This document shows, piece by piece, positions 52,184 to 60,218 of a stretch of DNA of 64,000 bases. The notes beneath the pieces were generated by a model that searched no databases, was not told where the DNA came from, and saw nothing but the letters and a program-made list of their open reading frames with translations. The DNA lies in contig NZ_JALJRY010000032.1 of the NCBI RefSeq assembly GCF_024519455.1, forward strand, positions 55,649-119,648, given 5' to 3'. The number at the start of each line of letters is the position of its first letter. The stretch's first letter is position 1. This stretch comes from Streptomyces sp. STR69 (GTDB taxonomy: Bacteria; Actinomycetota; Actinomycetes; Streptomycetales; Streptomycetaceae). A program made the position numbers and the translations under genes.

Positions 52184-52980
52184 GCGGAACCTTCCTTGGC
52201 CTTGTCCCGGGCGGAGTCGGGGACTTCGAACTCGTACTCCCAGGCGAACCGCGAGGCTGCGTGGATGCCGACGGCGAACTCGACCACTGTGCCATCTGCT
52301 GTGTATGTCGTCCGGTGAAGCTCAACTACGGGTTCACCCGTAGGAAGTTGTAGGAGTTTCACCTCGTCCGCTGTCGGCACGCGAGCGAACAACGCCTCTT
52401 TCATGTGGTCGATCTCGTACCCGGCGTCGTAGAGCACCCGATATCCGCCGCCACGGCCGGCGGGGCCTGGCGTTGGATCGACGATGCGGGTTCCTTCGAC
52501 ATGTTCGGGCCTGTAGTAGCTGGTCAAGGTGTGCGTCGGTTGCGTGCCCTCCTTCACGAGGCGAGCACGTGCATACACCGGTGAGCCAACTGGGACACCG
52601 AGCCCCTCAGCGATCATCGTGTCCGCCGCGACGCGGTTGACGGTCTGCGTCTGCTCGTTCCGGTCGTAGGCACGCCCCGACGCCACGCGATCAGCGATGA
52701 ACGCGACTTCGTCGCTGTCCCGCCATTTGACCTTGTCGTAGCGGGTGATGCCGAGCCGTTTGAGGGCAGAGCGCGGACGCACGATCGTGCCGTGGCCTCG
52801 TGTCGACGTCACGAGGCCTTCGGCCTCAAGCGCCTTGTACGCCTGATGGACGGTGGCCTTTGAGCCTTCGCCGGCCTCTACAAGCTCCCTGATCTGGGGC
52901 AACTGAGCCCCTGGCGCGTAGTCGCCATTCCTGATCTGTTCCGCGACCCGGTCCGCCAGTTCACGCCACTTCGGTGCCAC
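52180..52980 (-). CDS. GntR/UTRA family repressor of the AICE
   Basis: A 266-residue regulator. The winged helix (residues about 5-70) reads REQIRNGDYAPGAQLPQIRE-like, with the recognition part SKATVHQAYKALEAEGLVTS. The UTRA ligand domain (about 95-260) ends VELHRTTYTADGTVVEFAVG. GntR repressors of this type (KorSA of pSAM2 is the model) silence transfer genes of actinomycete elements. I chose GTG 52980 because AAGGGAG lies 7 bases upstream. The longer start at 53004 lacks one. Three CAGTCCTAGGACTG-type palindromes lie just in front, so autoregulation and control of the rightward spread operon are likely. Confidence 0.9.
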   Translation of the reverse strand: MAPKWRELADRVAEQIRNGDYAPGAQLPQIRELVEAGEGSKATVHQAYKALEAEGLVTSTRGHGTIVRPRSALKRLGITRYDKVKWRDSDEVAFIADRVASGRAYDRNEQTQTVNRVAADTMIAEGLGVPVGSPVYARARLVKEGTQPTHTLTSYYRPEHVEGTRIVDPTPGPAGRGGGYRVLYDAGYEIDHMKEALFARVPTADEVKLLQLPTGEPVVELHRTTYTADGTVVEFAVGIHAASRFAWEYEFEVPDSARDKAKEGSA

Positions 52981-53014
52981 AGCAGAACTCCCTTCGACAC
53001 GCACTAGTGAAGCA

Positions 53015-53087
53015 CAGTCCTAGGACTGTTGACAGTCCTAGGACTGCGATGCCATAGTCCTCCCACGCCCCCCGCAGTCCTAGGACA
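53015..53087. promoter_or_regulatory. palindromic operator array with embedded promoter
   Basis: CAGTCCTAGGACTG at 53015-53028 and 53033-53046, perfect 14-bp palindromes, 4 bases apart, and CAGTCCTAGGAC at 53075-53086, with a half-site TAGTCCT at 53055-53061. A rightward promoter fits here: TTGACA at 53029-53034 and CATAGT at 53053-53058 (18-base spacing). The GntR protein encoded at once to the left is the likely binder, and would block the promoter. Confidence 0.75.
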
Positions 53088-53278
53088 GCGGGGGGATGGC
53101 TGCCCTTGGGCTCGCCATGGCATGTCGGTTCGGGATAGCTCCTAGCACGCCATGGGGGCCCTGAGCTGGTCGTTCCTTGACAACTCAACAGAGTGCACCT
53201 GAGGGAAATCCGCCCCACCTCCGCAAGCAAGAGGGCGGGCGCGTGCGGGTCCTGTCCCGTGCGCGGTACAGCGCAACC

Positions 53279-53320
53279 GCCCCGATGGTCGTAGGCCGGG
53301 TTCAACTCCCGGTCGGGGCA
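53279..53320 (+). other. tRNA-like minihelix (acceptor and T arm only)
   Basis: GCCCCGA and TCGGGGC form a perfect 7-bp acceptor stem. CCGGG-TTCAACT-CCCGG forms a T arm with a canonical T loop (TTCRANY pattern). The D and anticodon arms are missing; only a 10-base linker (TGGTCGTAGG) joins acceptor to T arm. It ends with a discriminator A and no CCA. A GCGC-GGTACA-GCGC hairpin just upstream (53261-53274) resembles a detached D arm. It may be a decayed tRNA, an attachment-site scar or a structured leader. Confidence 0.5.
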
Positions 53321-53445
53321 CTGCGGCCGATCTTTGGTCGCGCCGCGCAGCCTGCGCGGCTTCACCTTCAACGGCGCGCGGCCCCGGTGCTGGAACACCG
53401 GGGCCGCTGTTCGGGCCGTTCACCTGTGGAAGGGCACACGACCCA

Positions 53446-53703
53446 ATGGACCACATCGTCACTGTTCAAGAGGCTGTTACCGCGTTCGCAGACTTCGCGG
53501 AGCCGACGGACGCCGAGTTGGACGCGATCGAGTTGGAGATGCCCGCGATCCTTGCGGACGTCGACCTGCTGGACGCGCAGATCATCACCATGGACCGCAC
53601 CCCCAGCGAGCTGGACGTGCGGCGTATCCGCCGGGCCCGCCGCCGGCTACTGACCGCGCTGGCGGGCCAGGCCGCGACCGCCCACCGGGGCGGTGCGGCA
53701 TGA
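53446..53703 (+). CDS. DUF6284 family protein
   Basis: An 85-residue helical, acidic-then-basic protein. It matches DUF6284 of actinobacterial elements: HIVTVQEAVTAFADF, DAELDAIELEMPAILADVDL (about residues 26-45), then RRIRRARRRLL. It is the first gene of the element's spread/transfer operon and is coupled to the next gene by ATGA. The role is unknown. Confidence 0.85.
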   Translation: MDHIVTVQEAVTAFADFAEPTDAELDAIELEMPAILADVDLLDAQIITMDRTPSELDVRRIRRARRRLLTALAGQAATAHRGGAA

Positions 53704-53996
53704 GCGGCCAGAACGCCGTGCGGGAGTTCACCGCGCAGATGTCCGTCCGCGCTGGCCGCTGGCGTCTGTACGTGGTCCTGCTGAACACCACCGAGCAGTG
53801 GCCGGAGCACCGGTTCGGCCACTCGGTTCCGACGTTCATGGACCGTACGGACGCGCTCAGCGTGCTCGGTTTCGCGCCGGTGCCGGGCGCTGAGTGGGAG
53901 TGGACCGAGGACAGCGAGACCCCCGACGACCCCGCCTCTCCGATGGTCCTGATCGCGGCGATTCGGGTGTGTTCATGGTCGGGGGTGAGCGTATGA
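53700..53996 (+). CDS. DUF6303 family protein
   Basis: A 98-residue protein of the DUF6303 group, with FTAQMSVRAGRWRLYVVLLN (about residues 10-29), a Trp-rich middle, and FAPVPGAEWEWTEDSETPDD. It is found almost only in actinomycete elements, between DUF6284 and DUF2637 genes as here. Starts overlap the neighbours by four bases on both sides. Function unknown. Confidence 0.82.
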   Translation: MSGQNAVREFTAQMSVRAGRWRLYVVLLNTTEQWPEHRFGHSVPTFMDRTDALSVLGFAPVPGAEWEWTEDSETPDDPASPMVLIAAIRVCSWSGVSV

Positions 53997-55003
53997 ACGC
54001 TGCTCATATCCGTTCGGCGGAGCGGGCGTTGTCGGCCGGCACGTGGCTGATCGTGGCGGGCGCGATGCTCTACTCGATCCTCACCGTCACCCCGCTCGCC
54101 TCCGCCCACACCCCCGCCCAGTGGGCCTGGACCGCGCCCATCCTGCCCCTGGTGGTGGATGCGGCGGTGGTCATCGTGGTCAGGCTGGACGCGGTGCTCG
54201 CCCGGCTCGGGGGCAACGGCGGGCGGTGGCCCATCGCGCTGCGGTGGATGACCGGTTGCATGACTCTCGCCCTCAACGTCGCCGACTCCGCGTTGAAGAA
54301 CGACCTGGTGGGCGTGGCCGTGCACGCGGTCGCCCCGCTGCTGCTGATCGTCACGGCAGAGACCGGACTCGCCTACCGGCGCGCGATCACCGCCGCCGTG
54401 CTGGCGCTGGAAGCCAAGCAGCAAGCGGAGCGGGAATCACGCGAGCGCGCTGCGATCGAGCGGCGCGATGAGGCCGTACGGCGGGCCCGTGAGGAACGTG
54501 AGCATGCGGCGGCACTGGCGCGTGAACAGCGTGAGCATGAGGCACGCATGGCCCGTGAACAGGCCGAGCGGGAGGCCGTCGCACGGCGTGAGGAACGGGA
54601 GCGTGAAGAGGCGCGGGAGCGTGCCGAGTGCGAGCAGCGTGAACGCGCGGACCGTGAGCGTGAACAGCGGGAGCGGGAGCGTGAACGCCGTGAACGTGAG
54701 GCCGCCGAACGCGCTCAACGCGAGCAGCGCGAGCGTGTTGAGCGGGAGCGTCGTGAACAGGCGGAGCGCGAGGAGCGGGCGGCGCGTGAACGGGCCGCGT
54801 TGCTGTCCGCCGGTCCTGCCACGGAGAAGCTGTCCGAGGACGACGCCCGCGCGATCGTGGCCGCCGCGCATGCCGAGGGGATGTCGGTGCGCACGGCTGC
54901 GGAGTTGTGCGGCTGGTCGGTGGGCTGGGTCTCGACCCGCTACGCCGAACTGCGCGGCGCGGTCAGCGGCGTTCCGGTCGATCTCGCCGGTACCGGCCGC
55001 TGA
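53993..55003 (+). CDS. DUF2637 membrane protein with long Glu/Arg coiled coil and C-terminal HTH
   Basis: A 336-residue protein in three parts. Residues 1-135 are a DUF2637 membrane domain with four spans (for example LSAGTWLIVAGAMLYSILTV and PLVVDAAVVIVVRLDAV). Residues about 145-270 form an unusually regular Glu/Arg/Gln helix made of repeated RERE-, EQRER- and REEAR-type units, surely a long single helix or coiled coil. Residues about 280-336 contain a helix-turn-helix-like tail (SVRTAAELCGWSVGWVSTRY). DUF2637 proteins are spread (Spd) proteins that help conjugative spreading in mycelium. The design suggests a membrane anchor that reaches DNA. Confidence 0.85.
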   Translation: MNAAHIRSAERALSAGTWLIVAGAMLYSILTVTPLASAHTPAQWAWTAPILPLVVDAAVVIVVRLDAVLARLGGNGGRWPIALRWMTGCMTLALNVADSALKNDLVGVAVHAVAPLLLIVTAETGLAYRRAITAAVLALEAKQQAERESRERAAIERRDEAVRRAREEREHAAALAREQREHEARMAREQAEREAVARREEREREEARERAECEQRERADREREQRERERERREREAAERAQREQRERVERERREQAEREERAARERAALLSAGPATEKLSEDDARAIVAAAHAEGMSVRTAAELCGWSVGWVSTRYAELRGAVSGVPVDLAGTGR

Positions 55004-55110
55004 TGACTACCGCGCACGCGAGTGGGTCGCTGCCCTCCTACCGGTGGCGTCTCGCCCTCCCCCGCCTCGCTCGGCGTGTGCATGCCGTGCGCCGACTCCA
55101 ACTGACCTGA
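55003..55110 (+). CDS. very small basic ORF coupled to the Spd gene
   Basis: 35 residues, arginine-rich (YRWRLALPRLARRVHAVRRL). The ATG overlaps the preceding stop by one base (TGATG), consistent with coupled translation, and the gap to the next gene is 14 bases. No family is recognised. It could be chance in GC-rich DNA, so confidence is low. Confidence 0.35.
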   Translation: MTTAHASGSLPSYRWRLALPRLARRVHAVRRLQLT

Positions 55111-55124
55111 GGGAGAGCCCTGAG

Positions 55125-55433
55125 ATGGCACATCGTGACCCGCCGGGGATCATCGCCCCGCACCTTCCCGCCGACGTCTACCGCCGCGCCGAAGCCACCG
55201 GGCAGCCGGTCGTCGTCATCGTCCAGGCCACCGACCACAACGGGCGCCCCCTGGGCCACTACTTGTTCCCGGTCGTCGTCGCCGGAGCCACCGCCATGGG
55301 CTGCTGGGGACTGGTCGCCGCCCTGTGCGCGCTCCTCGACACCGCCGTCCACGCGGTCACCGTCATCGCCCAGACCGCCGGCCCCATCAGCGTTGGCGGC
55401 ATCACCCTCAAGCTCGCCCGCCCCAAGCACTGA
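55125..55433 (+). CDS. SpdB-like membrane protein
   Basis: A 102-residue protein with a short soluble N-terminus (PPGIIAPHLPADVYRRAEAT), a central membrane region (FPVVVAGATAMGCWGLVAAL followed by a second hydrophobic helix, residues about 50-85) and a short tail. Position and form match small spread proteins of AICEs between DUF2637 and TraSA genes. GAGGGAGA lies 8 bases before the ATG. A strong terminator follows. Confidence 0.7.
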   Translation: MAHRDPPGIIAPHLPADVYRRAEATGQPVVVIVQATDHNGRPLGHYLFPVVVAGATAMGCWGLVAALCALLDTAVHAVTVIAQTAGPISVGGITLKLARPKH

Positions 55434-55435
55434 AC

Positions 55436-55467
55436 GGCTTCCGCCCGCCCTGATTCGGGCGGAAGCC
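55436..55467 (+). terminator. end of the spread operon
   Basis: Perfect 12-bp arms GGCTTCCGCCCG / CGGGCGGAAGCC, 8-base loop, starting 3 bases after the SpdB-like stop. Confidence 0.85.
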
Positions 55468-55651
55468 GTAGGCGGCCCGCACAGAACCCGAACCCCCTCG
55501 CGTGTGGGTGCACATCCCCCGGACCATGAACGGCCGTTCACGGCCCCGTGAGTGGGTTGCACAGCCTCATTTTCCGCCGCTCTACGCGCGCGTGCGCGTA
55601 GGGCCCCACCCCTCCCCACCCCTCAACTCTGCAACATCGCAGGTCAGATGC

Positions 55652-55710
55652 GGTTGCAGGGGTGCAACCGGCGCTCTCGACGCAACCGACAGCACCACTC
55701 CCCTGCAACC
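55652..55710. promoter_or_regulatory. TGCAACC inverted/direct repeats upstream of the transfer gene
   Basis: GGTTGCA-gggg-TGCAACC (55652-55669) is a 7-bp inverted repeat; further TGCAACC at 55704-55710 and TGCAACA at 55630-55636. They lie in the 343-base space before the FtsK/Tra gene, so they may be an operator for tra control. Confidence 0.5.
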
Positions 55711-55775
55711 CAACGGGCCGGTGACGCCACGCAACGGCGCACCGGCCCTCATCCACGGTCTTGGAGGACCCTTAC

Positions 55776-57620
55776 GTGGACTGGAAGCAAGCATGGTCGA
55801 CCACCACCAACACCACCACCACGGCACTCGATTCACTCGCCCCGGTGTGCGCTCCGTTCGCGGCCCGCTGGGACCTTGAAGCCGAGCGGCGCAACAAGCT
55901 GCGCACCCCCGAGCACCTGAAGCAGCTCATGGCCGCGCAGAAGGAACACAACGCCGCGCGCTCCACACACGCCACCGCCAAGTCCCAGCAACACGCCGCC
56001 CGCGCCGCGTCGAACAACCCGTTCGCGGCCGGCCGCCGCGCCGCCCGCGTCGCGGCCAAGGCAGCCCTGAGCCACGAGCGCGACACCCGCGCCAAACTCA
56101 AGGCCGCCCGGGTGAACTACCCCACCACCCTCAAGGCCCGCGCCATCCAGGCGCACTCGATGCACGCCGTGCCCAGCACGATCGCCTCCGCGCTCCTGTC
56201 CACCGCGCACCTCACCCTCTGGCCGGCCACCACGTCGGCCGTGCTGATCGGGGCGAACGTGGCCGCTCTCGCGCTCGGGCGGCGCAGGCTCCGCGTGCCG
56301 GTGGACGAGTCGGTCTCGGTGGAAGAGCGTCAGCTCATGGAACGCCTCGACCCCTCGTACTGGGTCGAGCACGCCCCGGATCGTGGTCTGTCGGGCACGG
56401 TCACCACGCCCCCGGCCATGGAGCCGGGCGGCATCCGCTGTGAGATCCGCCTGGACGGGACATGGACGGTCAAGACACTCGCAGACAAGGCCGACTCCAT
56501 CCGTGCGCTGCTCGGTGCCCGCACCGCGCTGCGCATACGGATCACCTCCGCCTCACGCGGCGGCTGGGCCGTCCTCACCCTCGCCACCCGCTCGGCAGCC
56601 GCGGGCGTCCCCTCCCTGTGGACCCCGGACCGCATCCCGTCCGACCCGCTGATGATGAACCTCGGCCTGGACACCGAGACAGGCGATGAAGTCCTGATCC
56701 CGTTCGACGAGCGGCTGTTGGTGTCCGGCGCCTCCGGCACCGGCAAGTCCTGGTCCTTCCGCCCTCTTATGGCCACCGCCCACCTGCGCGGCGACCTGCT
56801 CCTGATCGACGGCAAGGGCGAAGAGGCCAACATCTGGGAACCGGTCTGCCGCGTCGCCGTGGAACGCGACGACATCACCGACGCCGTGGACCAGGCGCAC
56901 GCGGAGATGACCCGCCGCAAGACCGACATGAAGGCGCGTGGCATCAGCGTGTGGGACGGCCGGCAGCTCACCGTCGTCGTCGACGAGGGACAGGTGATCC
57001 TCGCCCTGATCACCAAGGACAAAGACCGGCTGCAGCGGCTGATCGAGCTGTCCTCGCTCGGCCGCTCGCGCGGTGTCGTCCTGTGGTGGGCCACGCAGTA
57101 CCCGCTGACCGACGGCGGGGCGCCGGGCGTGCACAAGCTGATCGCACCCAACCTCCTCACCCGGTTCTCGCTGCGGGTGGCCGGCACGACACAAGCCCAG
57201 GTCGCCCTCGACGACTGCGCGCACTACGCACCCCACCAGATCCCCGACGGCCGCGCATACCGAGGCCACGGCTACCTCAAGGGCTACGGGCCCCGCATGC
57301 TGCGCACCTGGACCCTCGACGACGCCGGCGTACGCGCCCTGCCCACATCGATCTGGACTCCGGCCCCGCCCACGGGCGGACGGGTTCCGCGTACGCCGCT
57401 GCACCTGGTCAAGAACACGCCCTCACCCGTCGGGGCGGTGACCAACCGGGACAAGGTCCTCGCCGCCGTGCACTCCGGGGCCCGCACTGCCAAAGACGTG
57501 ACCGACACGACCGGCCTCAACAAGGGCACCGTCTCCCGCGAGATCAAGACCCTCACCGAGAGCGGAGCCCTGCACCGGACCCCCGACGGCAGGCTCCTCC
57601 CCGGCCGGCAAGCGGCCTGA
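55776..57620 (+). CDS. FtsK/SpoIIIE-type conjugative DNA translocase (TraSA-like)
   Basis: A 614-residue transfer ATPase that moves double-stranded DNA between mycelia. The N-terminal part (about 1-130) is Ala/Arg-rich with a coiled region, then two hydrophobic segments (about 130-170). The ATPase domain has Walker A SGASGTGKSW (about residue 317), Walker B LTVVVDEGQ (about 397) and the RSRGVVLWWATQYP sensor region. The C-terminal 70 residues form a winged helix (AKDVTDTTGLNKGTVSREIK), as in FtsK gamma domains that bind 8-base recognition repeats. Start GTG 55776 has GGAGG 8 bases upstream. It stands alone, between two terminators. Confidence 0.92.
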   Translation: MDWKQAWSTTTNTTTTALDSLAPVCAPFAARWDLEAERRNKLRTPEHLKQLMAAQKEHNAARSTHATAKSQQHAARAASNNPFAAGRRAARVAAKAALSHERDTRAKLKAARVNYPTTLKARAIQAHSMHAVPSTIASALLSTAHLTLWPATTSAVLIGANVAALALGRRRLRVPVDESVSVEERQLMERLDPSYWVEHAPDRGLSGTVTTPPAMEPGGIRCEIRLDGTWTVKTLADKADSIRALLGARTALRIRITSASRGGWAVLTLATRSAAAGVPSLWTPDRIPSDPLMMNLGLDTETGDEVLIPFDERLLVSGASGTGKSWSFRPLMATAHLRGDLLLIDGKGEEANIWEPVCRVAVERDDITDAVDQAHAEMTRRKTDMKARGISVWDGRQLTVVVDEGQVILALITKDKDRLQRLIELSSLGRSRGVVLWWATQYPLTDGGAPGVHKLIAPNLLTRFSLRVAGTTQAQVALDDCAHYAPHQIPDGRAYRGHGYLKGYGPRMLRTWTLDDAGVRALPTSIWTPAPPTGGRVPRTPLHLVKNTPSPVGAVTNRDKVLAAVHSGARTAKDVTDTTGLNKGTVSREIKTLTESGALHRTPDGRLLPGRQAA

Positions 57621-57637
57621 GCACTCCCGCGAATGTC

Positions 57638-57674
57638 AAGGGCGGCCCCGTCTCGCCAAAGCCGGGCCGCCCTT
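57638..57674 (+). terminator. terminator after the transfer gene
   Basis: Perfect 11-bp arms AAGGGCGGCCC / GGGCCGCCCTT with a 15-base loop, 18 bases after the stop. Confidence 0.8.
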
Positions 57675-57711
57675 GTCTCCAGTCCTCAACAGACCTGCGG
57701 AGGTCTCCAGC

Positions 57712-58566
57712 ATGACCCAACCGACCCTCCTTCGGGGAGAGCACCTCCAAACCGCTCTCGACCTGGCCGCCTCCGGCCTGCCCCCACTGCCCCTACGAGC
57801 CGGGAAGGTACCGTTCGGCAACTGCCGCCGCTGCGCCAACAACGCCTGCGGCGGCCGGCCCAACATGAAAACCCCGGGCCCGTGCGCCTGCCCCGGCGTC
57901 TGCCACGCGTGGGCCGCCGCGACCACCGACCCACACGTCATCACCTCCGGCCCCTGGCGCCGCGCCTGGCTGCACGCCGAAGCGGTCGCCTACCACCCCG
58001 GAGGAGCGGGGCTGACGGCCGTGGACCTGGACAACGCCACCGCGATCGCGTGGGCCCGCCAGAACCTGCCGCCCACACACGTCGTGCCCACCACCCGGGG
58101 CGAACACTGGCTCTACCTCGGTGCGATGCCCTCCGCCAACGCCGTACGCCCCGGCGTGGACATCAAGTCGACCATGTCCTACGCCCGCTGGCTCGGATTC
58201 GGCACCGGCACCATGACCACCCTGCCGAACGCCGTACGCGCGCTCATCGTGAAGGAGCCCACCGCAGTCCGACCGACGGCCGTCACTGTGCCCGCTCTGG
58301 CCGGGGACGGGGAGTGCCCGCACCGCACGCCGACCTACTTGGACCGTGGCATCGCCATGGCCGAACAGCGCATCACCGGCGCCCGTGAAGCGGTGCACGC
58401 CACCGTCTACCGCACGTTCCTCGCGGTGCTGTCCACGCACGGACGGTGCGGCTGCCTCACCGAGGTGCACGTCGCCCGGTTGTTCACCGCCGCGCAGGCC
58501 AAGGGTGAATCGCTCCGGCACTGCACGGACGCGTGGAGCAACGCCCGCACCACGTTGGGACTGTGA
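57712..58566 (+). CDS. bifunctional DNA primase/polymerase (PrimPol) domain protein
   Basis: A 284-residue replication protein with an N-terminal archaeo-eukaryotic primase (Prim-Pol) domain. Catalytic signatures are LTAVDLDN (about residue 102, metal-binding acidic pair), TTRGEHWLYLG (about 126-136) and the GVDIKS lysine (about 149). An early cysteine cluster NCRRCANNACGGRP then CACPGVC (about 38-65) is a zinc-binding insertion. It should prime and perhaps copy the element's DNA. GGAGG lies 9 bases before the ATG. The following ATPase gene overlaps or abuts it, so the two act together as the AICE replicase. Confidence 0.9.
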   Translation: MTQPTLLRGEHLQTALDLAASGLPPLPLRAGKVPFGNCRRCANNACGGRPNMKTPGPCACPGVCHAWAAATTDPHVITSGPWRRAWLHAEAVAYHPGGAGLTAVDLDNATAIAWARQNLPPTHVVPTTRGEHWLYLGAMPSANAVRPGVDIKSTMSYARWLGFGTGTMTTLPNAVRALIVKEPTAVRPTAVTVPALAGDGECPHRTPTYLDRGIAMAEQRITGAREAVHATVYRTFLAVLSTHGRCGCLTEVHVARLFTAAQAKGESLRHCTDAWSNARTTLGL

Positions 58567-58568
58567 CC

Positions 58569-60044
58569 ATGTCCGAGGACGACAAGACCCCCGCCCGCGA
58601 GGTCATCACCGACTACGCGCAATCCCACTTCCGGTACTTCCGTACGCCTGATGGGACCGTGTACGCGCAGAAGAACGGCCAGCCCATCGCCCGCCCGATC
58701 CGCTCCCAGGGCACCACGGGCAGCCACCGCCAGGAACTCATGGTCGGCCTCTACCGCGACGGACGCGGCGCATTCAACGGCTCCGCGCTCAAGGAGGCGT
58801 TGGACCTGATCGAAGCGCTCGCGCTGACCGAGAACGTCCAGCCCGTCCACATCCGCGTCGCCCCCGGCTTCGACGGGGCGACCTGGCTGGACCTGGGCCG
58901 CGACGACGGGCAGTCCGTCCGCATCCACCCCACCGGCTGGGACATCCTCACCCCGGACCCGCGCGAGGTGTGCTGGCGACGGACCCAGCTCACCGGGGAA
59001 CTGCCCCTGCCGGTCAAGGACACGGGCGGCAAGGGCATCGATCTGCTGATGCGGCTGTGCAACTTCGCCAACGCGGAGACCGAGTGCCTGGCCATCGTGT
59101 GGCTGATCGGCTGCCTCGGTCCGACCGTGCCCGTCCCCGCACCCTTCCTCACCGGGCCTCAGGGAGCGGGTAAGTCGACCGGGGGCCGGATGCTCACCCG
59201 GATCATCGAGGGCATGAGCGGCGACCTGCGCAGGGCCCCGAAGGACGAGGAAAGCCTGATCGCGGCCGTGGCTGCCGGGTGGGTCACCGCCCTGGACAAC
59301 CTCTCCCACATGACGCCCGACCTGTCGGACGCCATGTGCTGCATCGTGACCGGCGCCGAGAGTGTCAAGCGGGCCCTGTTCACCGACGGGGACGTCTTCC
59401 GCGTCGGCTACCGCCGCCCCCTGCTCCTGACCGGGATCGACGTGGGCGTCATCCGGCCCGACCTCGCGGACCGGCTCCTGCCCCTGCGCCTGGAGCGGCC
59501 CCGCGTGAGGCGGACCGAGGCCGAACTGTGGACCGACTACGCGGAAGTCCTCCCCGTCGTGCTCGGCTCGCTCCTGGACCTCACCGTCAAAGTCCGCGCG
59601 GCCGAGGCGGAGACCCCCACCGATCTGCGGATGGCGGACTTCGCCCACCTGTGCGCGCAGTTCGACGCGGCAACCGGCCTGGGGGCGCTGGCCGCGTACC
59701 GGGCCAGTCTGGACGACCTGAACGACGACGTGATCGAGGGCGACCTGCTCGCACAGACCGTCCTCAAGTACGCCGAGACCATCGAGCCGGGCGGCGCGCA
59801 GCGGATGACGTCCACGGAGTGGCTGTCCTGCCTCAGCCGCCTCTACAGCGGCGACGACTCCCGCCCGCTGCCCAAGGGGTGGCCGACTACGGGCAAAGTC
59901 CTCTCCGACCGTCTCAAGCGCCTCCAACCCACCCTCGCCGCCCGGCGCGTCCTCGTCGACGCGGGCCGCACCAGCGCGGGCCGCTACCTCGAAATGACCC
60001 ACACACTCCCTCCGGCCCCGCACAAGCAGGCACGGGCGTTCTGA
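58569..60044 (+). CDS. AICE replication ATPase/helicase
   Basis: A 491-residue protein that forms the second half of the primase-helicase system. Walker A is FLTGPQGAGKSTGG (about residues 194-207). The Asp of TALDNLSHM (about 240) is in the Walker B position, and GADIKRALF-type sensor residues appear as ESVKRALFTDGDVF. The N-terminal 180 residues have a DUF927-like look (FNGSALKEALDLIEAL, GRDDGQSVRIHPTGWDI). The ATG at 58569 is 2 bases past the PrimPol stop; a GTG at 58563 would overlap it by GTGA. A hairpin terminator follows. Confidence 0.88.
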   Translation: MSEDDKTPAREVITDYAQSHFRYFRTPDGTVYAQKNGQPIARPIRSQGTTGSHRQELMVGLYRDGRGAFNGSALKEALDLIEALALTENVQPVHIRVAPGFDGATWLDLGRDDGQSVRIHPTGWDILTPDPREVCWRRTQLTGELPLPVKDTGGKGIDLLMRLCNFANAETECLAIVWLIGCLGPTVPVPAPFLTGPQGAGKSTGGRMLTRIIEGMSGDLRRAPKDEESLIAAVAAGWVTALDNLSHMTPDLSDAMCCIVTGAESVKRALFTDGDVFRVGYRRPLLLTGIDVGVIRPDLADRLLPLRLERPRVRRTEAELWTDYAEVLPVVLGSLLDLTVKVRAAEAETPTDLRMADFAHLCAQFDAATGLGALAAYRASLDDLNDDVIEGDLLAQTVLKYAETIEPGGAQRMTSTEWLSCLSRLYSGDDSRPLPKGWPTTGKVLSDRLKRLQPTLAARRVLVDAGRTSAGRYLEMTHTLPPAPHKQARAF

Positions 60045-60064
60045 CCGAACGCTCACCCGGACAA

Positions 60065-60104
60065 GCAAGAAGAGCACCACCACGCCGCGGGGTGCTCCTC
60101 TTGC
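60065..60104 (+). terminator. terminator after replication genes
   Basis: GCAAGAAGAGCACC and GGTGCTCCTCTTGC pair with one mismatch, 12-base loop, 21 bases after the stop. Confidence 0.75.
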
Positions 60105-60218
60105 TGTTCGGCGCCTGCGCCACGCCAGGGACGTGCCGCGCAGCGGCTCCTTCTCTGCTCTGTGAGCCGCGCCCAACTACGACAGGCAGCCCCTTCTTTG
60201 TCCTAAGAAGGAAGACAC

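Noticed and set aside
53246..53320. Complete tRNA gene ending at 53320
   Set aside because: No anticodon arm with a 7-base loop and T33 can be folded, and the acceptor 5-prime strand sits only 10 bases before the T arm. Only the minihelix is supported.
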